This document shows positions 1 to 9,705 of a DNA stretch of 64,000 bases, piece after piece. The first letter of the stretch is position 1. Each line of letters begins with the position of its first letter. The translations under genes and the position numbers were made by a program. The DNA is from Hybos culiciformis. Its lineage: Eukaryota > Arthropoda > Insecta > Diptera > Hybotidae. Below the pieces are notes generated by a model that was not told the DNA's origin, ran no database searches, and saw only the letters and a program-made list of their open reading frames with translations. The DNA lies in NCBI GenBank assembly GCA_964007475.1, contig OZ023273.1, positions 71,053,430 through 71,117,429 on the forward strand, given 5' to 3'.

Positions 1-940
1 GGTACCAAATATTTCTCTTAAATTTATTTCATTAAATATATAAAAGTTTATATAAAATTATGTTTATTTTATCGCAGTATATAACCGGATAGTAATCAAT
101 GAAGCACATGGTTGTTTTTACAATGAAAAAAAAAATAATAATACCTTTAAAATTCAACTGTCATATTTATAATATACATATGTAATATTTTAATAGTATA
201 TTAAAAGTTTATATATTATTAATTATGTTTATTATATACATTAGTATTTTAGTATTTTATGCAAAATAGATTTTGACGTTCAACATTAATTGCGCATGTG
301 TATTGTGTATCAAATTTTTTATATTATTATGTTTTCTTTATCGTGTACATATATATCTTATATCTTATATCTTATTTTTTCCAAACAAAAATTTAATTTT
401 TCGCTTTGTATTGGTGAATTGTATGTCCAGAGCTACGGGAAATAATGTATTATCATTAAAAACTTATTCAAAAATTAAATTATTAAAGATTTTTCTATTT
501 GATAAGAATATTTTCTATTAATTAATAAGAGGCCATGAATATCTATCAATGCTAAAAATCAAAATAGAATTCAAAATAGAGCATACCTATGGAGCATCCC
601 TTAACCACACATTGTTTGAAGAAAGTTAATAGAATTATCAAGAAATATTAAAAATGCGAAATCTATATAAACAAAATTATCGCAGATAAAATCATTTTGT
701 TTCGCTTTTTTTATAATATTTTTTTATAATCTATATCATTTTGTTTCGCTTATGTAACAATATTTTTACAATTTATTACAAAATACCAGAGTATGAATAA
801 AGATTATGTAATTTAACAGAACAGATAATCTGTTAATTCATCATACAGCAAATTTTCAAAAGATTCATTCTTTCCAATTTAAAATTATATTCAAAAATAT
901 ACAGTGTTTTAAATACGTTCTTTGGCTTGGACAAAACAAA
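1..940. other. AT-rich stretch, no gene seen
   Basis: No supported gene. The longest frame (273-521) starts on a non-ATG codon, is rich in Phe, Leu and Ile, and has no recognisable domain. A short motif reading attttgtttcgctt occurs at about 693 and again at about 741, a minor local duplication. Confidence 0.6.
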
Positions 941-946
941 TAGACT

Positions 947-1127
947 AGACTGAAATTGACCCCGACGAGACGAGAGCAAAAATTTTAACAGTGACGACGG
1001 AAGCGATGCAAATGACGCAAGAAATATTAAATATATGAAAATGTATGGACGAGAACAGTCTCGACGTTAACGTTAATTATGCGTCTTTTGTGTCATTAAC
1101 GTTTGCGTCGTGTCCGTCGCGTCGATT
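947..1127. repeat. CG-rich imperfect inverted repeat
   Basis: A short island with many cgacg and gacgc motifs stands out from its AT-rich surroundings. Its ends are weakly inverted copies: ctgaaattgaccccgacg on the left resembles the reverse complement of the right end, ctggtcaaaatcgacgcg. The centre also holds gacgcaa-type motifs in both orientations. This looks like a decayed foldback or MITE. No target duplication is clear and the exact ends are uncertain. Confidence 0.4.
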
Positions 1128-2798
1128 TTGACCAGGCGGTTAAAGGCAAATTTATATTTTTTTTTTGGATTAATATTTGAAGAAGGTACACAGCTTACTT
1201 TTTCTATACATCTTTTGGCTACAAAAATTCATTTGATTTATTAAAATCAGTTTCTTTATAAGGAGATATATCATTTATACGAACAGTCCAATTTACTCTA
1301 GTCGCATCGTAAGCATTTTTCTCTCAACCTCTGTTAAATCACTTAAATAATTTATGCATCTATTTTTTTTCATGTACAATATTATTTTTTTGTTTTTTTT
1401 TTTTGTTTTTTATTTAATTTATATGCCAGCAACAAAAACAGCTGACATAACTTGAATACAATTCAGTTTGACAATTGAATTCGAACCAAACTGGTTTGTT
1501 ATAATAAAAGTTACTTTATAAAAAATATAAAAAAAAATAAAATAATAAAATAAGAAAAAAAAAATAAATTTTATGATTTAAAACTTTAGTAAGAAGAAAG
1601 ATTTATAAATGCGGTCTTGTGTGCAAAAAATAATGTTTTCATCTCGGCTGGTTTCAATTTCTTTTAATATTTTTTTTTTTTTGTTTGAATCGTGCACGAT
1701 AATAAAAATTTAAAACGAAATAATAATATAAAAAAAAAATTTTTTTATTAAATCTGAAAAATACCAATTAATATTTTTTTGAGTTGTTTATTCACGAAAC
1801 AAAATTTTCGAATAAAAAATAACAAGTAAAAATTTTGTACGATAAATAAAAAAAAAATACAATTTTGTTTTTTTTTTTTAATTAATTTAAATTGATTTAT
1901 AAATTATTTCTGCTGTCTGAAAGTGGTTTTCTTCTTTATTTTTTTTCTTTTTGAATACCTAATAAAAAAGTTTTATAATTTATCTATTAATTAGAATATA
2001 AATAAGAATAAATTAAAAAAAATAAAAAATAGTAATTAAAAAAAAAAAATCATTTAATTCAAGAATTTTTATTTTTTTATATTTAATTTTATTTAAAATA
2101 GGAAATATTTTTTAATTTTAATGAGAAACAAGGAAATACAAAGCAAGGAAAACATATTGAAAAGTTATTTATTTATTTTTTTTCTTATCTTTTTTTTTAA
2201 TTGTTTATTTCTTTTTTATTTTTGTATAAATCGATAGAAGTAAACAAAAAAAAAGTGTTATATTTATTTTTTATTTTTTTCCCTTATTATCGCACATAGT
2301 AAGTAAGTAGATCATCTTATGTCTTACTGAAAATGAAAACAATAAATAAGTAAATAAAGAAAAAGAGTATTTTTTTCTTTCTATAATTTTATTTTGCCTA
2401 ATGATAAAAATAGGAATTATTGAAGAAAAAAAATTAAAATAGATTAAAAGAAGATAAACAAAAACAAGATAAACAAAAAAAATTTAATTAAAAAAAAATT
2501 TGTAAATAAAAAAACAAAACTAATAAACCTTAAAAAAGATTAACAAAAAATAAATTAACTATAAATTACCAAAATTATAAAAAAAACCACCAAAATTATA
2601 AAAACAAACAAAAAATATTTCAAAATTAGCAAAAATCGAATAGTTAAATTTTTAATAAAATCTGGAATCTCATTCAAATATTGAAAGAAAACTGTCATCA
2701 ATTGTAGCATTTTTAATAATAATAATTAAAAAAAATTAATAAAGCATATAAATTATAAATAAAAAAAAATTAACTACTAAATGTGGTTTTCAATTTTC
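1128..2798. other. AT-rich upstream stretch
   Basis: Almost entirely A/T runs. No frame with protein-like composition is visible. If the splice acceptor at 2799-2800 is real, this stretch holds the end of an upstream intron and possibly a non-coding first exon or promoter, but I cannot place either. Confidence 0.5.
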
Positions 2799-2800
2799 AG
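2775..2800 (+). promoter_or_regulatory. Branch point and 3' splice site
   Basis: Reads actactaa (branch-point-like, about 2774-2780), then a T-rich tract ending in ttttcag with AG at 2799-2800. The spacing of about 20 bases is normal for a metazoan acceptor. It would open an exon at 2801 with a 73-base untranslated leader before the ATG at 2874. Confidence 0.4.
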
Positions 2801-2873
2801 TTTTCTGTAAAACAAAAAAAAAAAAAAAAGATTAAAATAAAATAAAAAAAAATTTTACAAAATATCTTTAAAA

Positions 2874-3053
2874 ATGTATTATTCAAAATATATTAATTTT
2901 TTTAATAAAAAATTTAAATTTAATTGTGATAATTATAATTTATTCGTTTTTATAGTTTTAATATTATTTTTAAATATAAATTTAATAAATTGCTTAAATT
3001 ATTTTCATGAAGGAAATAATCATTGCAATCATCAGCATCCAAAGGCAAATGAG
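2874..3053 (+). CDS. First coding exon, leishmanolysin-like peptidase
   Basis: Candidate first coding exon of a secreted or membrane metallopeptidase of the leishmanolysin-like (invadolysin, M8) family. The start atg follows aaaa, a good insect start context. Residues 1-20 are Lys/Asn/Tyr-rich, and residues 21-40 form a hydrophobic segment ending in Cys, as in a signal peptide or signal anchor. Residues 51-60 read CNHQHPKANE. From memory, a Cys-x-His-x-x-Pro-Lys-Ala-x-Glu motif follows the signal peptide in animal members of this family. The frame stays open to 3203, but after codon 60 it turns into Phe- and Lys-rich low-complexity sequence, and codon 60 is followed exactly by the donor gag|gtaaat, so the exon probably ends there in phase 0. 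The zinc-binding HExxH part would lie in later exons, which I do not find in this window. Splicing strongly supports a real exon; the family assignment rests on a ten-residue motif and is tentative. Confidence 0.5.
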
Positions 3054-3059
3054 GTAAAT
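3054..3059 (+). promoter_or_regulatory. 5' splice site (GTAAAT)
   Basis: Donor gag|gtaaat directly after the coherent part of the reading frame. It fits the metazoan consensus at AG|GTAA. It marks the point where the translated sequence loses protein-like character. Confidence 0.5.
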
Positions 3060-3542
3060 GAACTTTTTGTAAATATGGACTCCACTATGTACAAAATTTA
3101 TAAGGATAGGTTGTTTTTTTTTTATATTGCATACACCTTTCGAAAAAAAATTAAAAAGAGAAAAAAAAAAAGTATTCTCAAAAAAGGATATAATTTCTCT
3201 TAATTCTGTATAAGCTAAAAAAAAAAAATTATTCTAGAAATTTATTTCAAGCAGATGTAAGAATTTTCTTTTTTCATTTTATTTAAAAATAGTAAAGGAG
3301 TTATTATTCTATGCAATATGAATCCCCTTTTATTTTTATTATTTTCACAATAGCTCTAAACAAAAAAATAGGGATAGCAAACAAGGTGTAGGTAGTAGTT
3401 TTATGTAAATTTAAAAAATGTGAAATGAAGGAAAAAAAAGTTGAATTAATTAAATGACACTAAATTGCATGTTAAAATAAAATTTAATTAAATCTACTTG
3501 CAATTTTGATATTTTTGGTTTTTAATAGTGAATGTATAAAGG
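3054..3542 (+). other. Start of putative first intron
   Basis: AT-rich sequence between the splice donor and the foldback element. No acceptor followed by a coding-like frame was seen here. Confidence 0.4.
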
Positions 3543-4854
3543 AGTAAACACAATTGGGGCGACAACGACAACTACAACGACAACGACAGCGATATCACAG
3601 GAGTGAACAGAATTACGGCGACGGCAAACAAAAAAAATGGCACCGTGACATTTGTCCGCGGGACATTTGTCCGTGATGAATTTTGTATGGAAAACTTCGC
3701 GGACAAATGTCATTTTACAAAATGACATTTGTCCGCGATTGTAAAATGACATTTGTCCGCCAAGGACAAATGTCTCAAAATGAGCGGACAAATGACATTT
3801 TGCAAAATGACATTTGTCCGCGATTGATTTTTCAAATTTTTAGCGGACAAATGTCATTTTGCGAAATGTCCTTTGTCCGCGATTGAAATTTTAAATTTTT
3901 AGCGGACAAATGTCATCTTGCAAAATGTCATTTGTCCGCGATTGATTTTTCAGATATTTAGCGGACAAATGTCATTTTGTAAAATGTCATTTGTCCGCGA
4001 TTAATTTTTATCGCGGACAAATGACATTTTGCCAAATGACATTTGTCCGCGGCGGACAAAAGTCATTTCGAATCGCGGACAAATGTCATTTTGATGTCCG
4101 CGATACAAAAACAAATCGCGGACAAATGTCCAACCCCCAAAAAAAATATATGGTTGTCGTTGTCGCCCGGCGACAAAATAGAAACATTTCAATGTCCTTG
4201 TTTTCCAGGGCTTTTTTTTGGATAAAAATATTTAGTGGAACGCTATATTATTTTTAATTCTATAGAAGGAAAACTGATACAGAAACTGAATTTATGTTGA
4301 TTGTATTGTACATTAATATTAATAGGCGGATTAGGCGTTGGAACATTACAAGAAACTTTCTATGCGTTACCTATCTCGCCTCCTTTGAGTTTATTTGGTA
4401 GGGTATTAAAATAACTATTTATTATTTCCATATTCTTGGGATATATTTAAAAACTCTATTATAAGTGACACTTTGAAAAATAAATTTAAATTCTTAACTT
4501 CCTGAAATCTTCAAAGAAACGTAGAATAATAGCAATCGCAAAATAACTAGACAAAAAATCTAGAAAAAAAATAGCAACCAAAAAATAGTTATCGCAAACC
4601 TAGTCATGGCAAATCTATGGTTTAAAATTTTTATTAGATAAAAATTATCGTTAATTACGAATTTTTCTCATGAGAAAAATAACGACAATTTTTTAAATCT
4701 AATAAGAATTGGTTTTTTATTTTTTGTTTAATTTATTTTTAAACAAAAACTGCGCTCCGGTGAACTCCGGTACAAAAAAAGCCCTGATGGTTTCTATTTT
4801 TTTTTTATAGTCGCTATCGCTGTCGTTGTCGCTGTCGCCCCAATTGTGTTTACT
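3543..4854. mobile_element. Foldback transposon with palindromic satellite core
   Basis: Terminal inverted repeats: agtaaacacaattggggcga at 3543 matches, inverted, the right end finishing tttact at 4854. Inside both ends are runs of cgacaa/cgacag. A second inverted pair lies further in: about 4150-4217 (gttgtcgttgtcgcc, then cagggctttttttt) against about 4775-4840. The core at 3645-4130 is made of palindromic units (listed separately), and 4622-4716 is an imperfect palindrome centred on ctcatgagaa. No transposase is visible. Long modular inverted repeats with internal tandem repeats are typical of foldback (FB/Galileo-like) elements. The flanks gtataaagg and ataagtata show no clean target duplication. 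Confidence 0.75.
3645..4130. repeat. Tandem palindromic units, period 59-60 bp
   Basis: The motif gcggacaaatg recurs at 3783, 3843, 3902 and 3961, a period of 59-60 bases, with less regular copies at about 3648-3760 and 4013-4130. Each unit has an arm gcggacaaatgtcattttg followed at once by its near-perfect reverse complement (about 19 + 19 bases), then a spacer of about 21 A/T-rich bases reading cgattgatttttcaaat or similar. Open frames on both strands repeating residues such as RGQMSF and KMTFVR are by-products of this repeat. Confidence 0.9.
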
Positions 4855-6350
4855 ATAAGTATATAATGTTGTATGTGGATTTAGAAACCATATTTTTCAT
4901 TGAATTTAACAAAAATAATTCCATTTCTGATGTATTTATAAACTGTATACTTTAATATTGGTTTGTTCTTGGTTCTAGATTCACTCTGGGAATAATTATA
5001 TACATTTGTCGATTTCGATTGGTACTTTGTTATTTACTACATTTGATCATATTCTTCAAAATAGTTAACAAGAATATAGTTGCAAATTATAATTTAGATT
5101 TAGATCATACATTCTTATATTGGTTAAAATGACTATATACAAACTATAGATCAATAGATTTACGTTAGAAGAAGACAGCGGACACGGATGGGCATTCAAA
5201 AATATACAATTTTATGTTAATTGTAATTTATTAAAACTGATAACTAATTTTTTTTACGATGTTTAGTGAAATAATAAATTTTATAAAATGTTTTTTCCCA
5301 GAAGGAAAGTTTTATAATATTCATTTGTATTTTGTATACAAATCGTGATTAAATCAAATTAAAAAATTTACAAAAATAAAATTACTATTGATATCGTTAA
5401 GAATCAAATGTACATAATACACAACATTGTTAACGACGTAAATTCACAGTATCTTTTGGAGAATTTTTTTTCCATAGAACTTAATATGATCATAAGAAAC
5501 CACGTAACAATATTACATTAACTCTGTAAAGTTTTTGTATTTCTGGGTTTTTATAAAAAAAAAGGGATTTTTCGAGTTTTTTACACAAATTTCTATTAAA
5601 ATAATATAATTATCACTGTACAAAAAATGTTAAATTACAGAAAAATTTGCACTGATAACCAAGCACAGCACCTGCAATGGAATATTTTTTTTATGGAACA
5701 TAAAATAATCAGACGTAATAATTTTACAAAAATTCCGTATGCTGGTATTCTATTTCTGTTTTACATAAATTTTTATTAAAATTTACATGAATTCTGAAAA
5801 ACTAATAAGTACTTTTATTACAAAAATAAGTATTTTAATTTTCATTAAACTAACATTTTGTCCTTTTCGTTGTTATCCAATTAGTTATCAATGAAATATT
5901 CTTAAATCACAGAACAGAATATGATTGTGGTTTAGTTTAACACTCTTGGACTCTTAGGTACAACTCAGCGATACAGAATTTTAAATTTCTATACTTTCAT
6001 AATTTCAATACCTTAATTGGATTATAGAGGCATAAAAAAATTCTAAGAAAGTAGTAACAATTTTAATACTAATTAAAAAAAATAATTAGAAAAAACATAA
6101 CAATACTAATTAAAAAATACATAGTAATGTAAAATTACAAATTTTGTTAATACAATGTATAATTTAATTTTTCAATATAATTTAAAAATTTGGTTAGTTA
6201 ATACATACCTACTTCCCAAAACACACTGTAAGCTTGCAATTTTATACCTGGATGTGTCATTGCTTTTAATTACAAACAAACCGGTTCGAATCGTGTTTGA
6301 TCCAAAATTATAAATTTTATTTCGTTCAGTGCTCCATTCTGCTCCAGTTC
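4855..6350. other. AT-rich stretch, no gene seen
   Basis: No coding-like frame and no clear inverted repeat. The last 150 bases become less AT-rich as they approach the TATA/initiator pair at 6354-6387. Confidence 0.5.
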
Positions 6351-6353
6351 CCT

Positions 6354-6387
6354 TATAAAAGGCTACAATAACGAGGCACTGTCAGTC
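6354..6387 (+). promoter_or_regulatory. Candidate TATA + initiator core promoter
   Basis: TATAAAA at 6354-6360 is followed by the arthropod-type initiator TCAGTC at 6382-6387. The distance from the TATA T to the initiator A (6384) is 30 bases, the canonical spacing. The 60 bases around it are clearly less AT-rich than the neighbourhood. The first downstream ATG (6417) opens only 14 codons (MKFYGIRVLHGIIS). A short first exon is possible, but no convincing donor is seen, so no gene is called. Confidence 0.35.
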
Positions 6388-6741
6388 TTAATTGAGTACA
6401 AAAAAAAAGTGAGGAGATGAAATTTTACGGAATAAGGGTGTTGCACGGTATTATTTCATGAAAAAATATACAAGTAAAATTCGTCTATTGAATTAAAATC
6501 GTAAAAGATTTCCCACCGTGACTTGACTAACAAAAAAAAATAAACTTTACAGTTTACAAATATGTAAAATCACATTTTGCAATACATGACACTATGACAG
6601 AACGTAAAAGTTCATAATTTATTGTTGGCAATACATGTTCAACGATAAGTCAGGTTTTACCAGGTTGTTAAATTTCTTGGATATGTTTTAAAAAAATCAA
6701 AAAACCCCTTGAAAGTTCAAAATACTTAAGTTTTTAAGTTA

Positions 6742-7146
6742 TGCCTTGTTCAGACAACGAAATCTTATCATGATAATCTTACTTTTTGTGATTATCATTC
6801 TTTTTTTCATGATTTGCTCATACAAAAAAAGTGTCATCGGAAATCATGATTATCTAAAATCATGAAAAATTTCAGGGATGAATTTATAGTTTTATACCAT
6901 CCATGTTACCCATTTCCACTCATTCCTAGGTATTTTTGACTTTTATTTTTGACATATTTTCTTTATTTACAAAACAAAAAAAATTTGAGTAGCAAATAAT
7001 ATTTATGTTTTTATTTTGTTTGCTTTCATGTTGTTTACTTTTTTTGTTTTCGTTCATAATCGTGTTCACAAAGGTTTTTAAAGTATGATTATCTACACCA
7101 AATCACGATTACAAAATCATGATTTAGTCGTTGTCTGAACAAGGCA
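6742..7146. mobile_element. PIF/Harbinger-like MITE, 405 bp
   Basis: Terminal inverted repeats start tgccttgttcagacaacga at 6742 and match inverted at the right end (tcgttgtctgaacaaggca, ending 7146). It is flanked by the trinucleotide TTA at 6739-6741 and 7147-7149, the 3-bp duplication expected of PIF/Harbinger elements. The interior repeats atcatgatt-type palindromes and has no coding capacity. A second element with the same terminal bases lies at 13607-14026. Confidence 0.8.
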
Positions 7147-7179
7147 TTAATTTTTTATAACTATAATGTGTTCTGCAAT

Positions 7180-7968
7180 CATAGGCGCCCGGAGGGGGGG
7201 GGGGGCAAGGGGGGGGCTTTGGCCCTCCCCTGGCTTTGATGAAGAAAATAAAACTTAATCAGCGATGAGACCTAAACACTAAACTCGTACAAATTAGAAA
7301 CCCGATTTTAATTTAAATAATATTAGAATGTTTGTCATTTTTCAAACAAAAAAAAAACTTATTATCTCGCACAATAACTTTTTTATAAGAAGAAAATCAT
7401 CGTTCAGTTACAATAAAAAAATAACTGTTTAGTTACAAAAAAATAAAGCAATTGCATTTCTTAATATTTATGGTGTAGAAATATCTATGGTGTATAAATA
7501 TAAAAGATTATTTTTTTAACTTTTACGCCGGAGAAGTTCAATTTACGTGTTTGAGTATAATACGCCTCATAAAGTTTCATATAATGTGTCTTTTTTATGT
7601 CGCATACGTGCATGAACTACGTCTAAAATATCTTCGTTGGTTTTGTTTTTCTTCTAATTGGCGAGTTACTGAAAGTTTTGGAACGATTCGGAAGACGGAA
7701 GGTATCTGGTTTTTTTTTCTTTATATATGTATTACATATTATTTATTTTTTATTTGTTTTTTATTATCTAATCCAGCAAGTGAATTCGTTTATTAAAAAT
7801 GTTAATTTATGTTTGTTATTTTTTACTTTTAAAAAGAAAAGATTCATATAAGATACATGTAACTTAATTCTCAACACATTTTTTTTATTTGAAGAAAAAC
7901 ATATTTATAAACTTTTTAAAAAAAATTTCTTGCCCCCCCCCCTAGTAAAAATCCTGCGGGCGCCTATG
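7180..7968. mobile_element. Non-autonomous hAT element, 789 bp
   Basis: Ends catagg cgcccg and, inverted, cgggcg cctatg. The flanking 8-mer tctgcaat is perfectly duplicated at 7172-7179 and 7969-7976. An 8-bp duplication with short inverted ends is diagnostic of the hAT class. G- and C-runs lie just inside each end (7191-7218 and 7932-7943). The frame at 7551-7796 inside has no transposase motif, so the element is non-autonomous. Confidence 0.88.
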
Positions 7969-7976
7969 TCTGCAAT

Positions 7977-9515
7977 CACCAAGTATAATTCACAAAAATT
8001 ATCTCGTTTGAGTCATACATACATACATATACTATATAATATTATACAACAGATGCAGCTTCTAAAATATGGAGGTTTCTTAAAAATACATTAAATTGTA
8101 AGTGTAAACTTTTTCTGCAAAAAAATTTATTAATAAAAAATACTAAATTTTTATAGCTATTAAATATCTTTAGGGCTTAATATTATTCTTTATGTTTTTA
8201 GTATAATTTTTGTAATCAAAAAATTCACAACTTATATGATGTATATACTTAGGTAATTTTAATTTTATTTGATTTTAGACCTTCAAAGAAAATTTAATTT
8301 CATGAAAAATCCAAACTTAGGATTAAATTCCATATTTTGATCATAAGCTGGAAAGTTTATTGATAAATAACTCGCTTAAGTCTTGTTTAAGATTGTTGTA
8401 ATATTTTTCGATTAGTTCGCTGTTTCCATCTTCAACAGCTCTAATTTTAATTCAGTCAACATTAATTTTAACATCGTCGTTGTAACATCAAACACAATTC
8501 TTTAATATTATAAAAAAAAAAAATTAAATAAATCTTAAATTTATAAGATTAATTGCTTAAAGGCTAATGCTTTGAATTTTTTTTTTTTAAATACTTAAGA
8601 AATTATTTTCTTATTAATTTTCTATTGTGTCTCAAAAATGTTTTTCAAATGAAAATATATTTTTTTTTACCGAATTTAATATTAGCGCACAAAGATTAAA
8701 GACATAAATTTAACATAATAATTTAATTTGGGAATTTAATTATCTTTTCAATATAATTGTCAAAGACTCTCAACAAAACCAATGGTAATGATGAAACTGT
8801 AGCAACTAATAATAATTGTTATTTTTATTATTATTTTTCCTTTGTAATTGTAACTATTAAAGATGATTTATTTTTATTTATTATTTTTATACGTAAATTA
8901 TATAATATATAATTTTTATTTTATACAAATATGAAAAAGAAAAAATTTTATAAATTTCTAGTTCAAAAAAGTGTTTTTATAGTATAAATAAAATTAATGA
9001 ATATTTATTAAAACTTTTTATTTAAAAAAATCAGCATAAATATTAATATTCTTTCAAACTTAGTAAGAATATTTAGAGCTACATAAAATATTCAAGAAAA
9101 TATAATTTTGATTTTGTTGTAATGTAACAAACAATAAATTAAATATTAAATTTAAATAATTTGTTAAAGAAATTATTATTAAAATATAAAATTGTTCATC
9201 AGAATTTTATTAAATTTTTTTAAAACATAAACTCTCCTCAGTACTGGAATAGAACACATTTTCTTTCAAGGCTTCCAAAAGTAAATAACAAAATGTTGAT
9301 GGTAAAAATCGAGGTAAAAATAGTTTATAATTGTTGTGCACTAAAAATTAATTTTTTTTTAACTATGACTTTTAAAATCTTTGTATTAGTTTAAAAAAAC
9401 TCCACCTTCTTTAAACGTTAGGTAGAAATATTTATTTACTTTTAGAGCACAAAAAATATAAATTTCTTACTTTCAAACACATTGTAATTTACTTTTGTTC
9501 GTTAGTGGAGTGGAG
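7977..9515. other. AT-rich stretch, no gene seen
   Basis: Homopolymer-rich A/T DNA. No protein-like frame, RNA gene or clear inverted repeat was recognised. Confidence 0.5.
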
Positions 9516-9516
9516 A

Positions 9517-9704
9517 GCCCTGTTGTCGCATACAGCTAAAACTGAAACTGAATTTTGGAATTCAGACCTCCACAGCAACTGAAACTGAATTCAGTACATT
9601 AGCAACTGAAACTGAAAGAAGTACTTTTGACTTATTTCAGTCTCCTGAATGACAGTCGCAGTTTCAGTTTTAGTTTCAGTTTCAGATGTATGCGACAACA
9701 GTGC
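9517..9704. mobile_element. Small foldback element with ACTGAA repeats
   Basis: The arms are ctgttgtcgcatacagctaa on the left and, inverted, actgttgtcgcatacatctg on the right (right end ...tatgcgacaacagtgct). Behind each arm sit runs of the hexamer actgaa, in opposite orientation on the two sides. About 188 bp, no coding capacity. No clear target duplication. The frame at 9591-9785 (minus) is made of these hexamers (repeated Glu-Thr) and is not a gene. Confidence 0.75.
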
Positions 9705-9705
9705 T

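Noticed and set aside
3054..3203. Continuation of the candidate first exon frame to the stop at 3203
   Set aside because: After the donor at 3054 the residues become low-complexity (runs of Phe and Lys), so this is more likely intron than protein.
3645..4130. Regular repeats with spacers, superficially CRISPR-like
   Set aside because: Spacers are near-identical A/T tracts, the repeats are long palindromes within a transposon, and the DNA is eukaryotic.
3522..4257. Several frames on both strands with repeats such as RGQMSF and KMTFVRD
   Set aside because: They are translations of the palindromic 60-bp units of the foldback element. The same motif appears on both strands, as expected for a palindrome, not a gene.
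6270..6300. ggttcgaatcgtg, resembling a tRNA B box
   Set aside because: No A box or cloverleaf-compatible sequence at the required distance.
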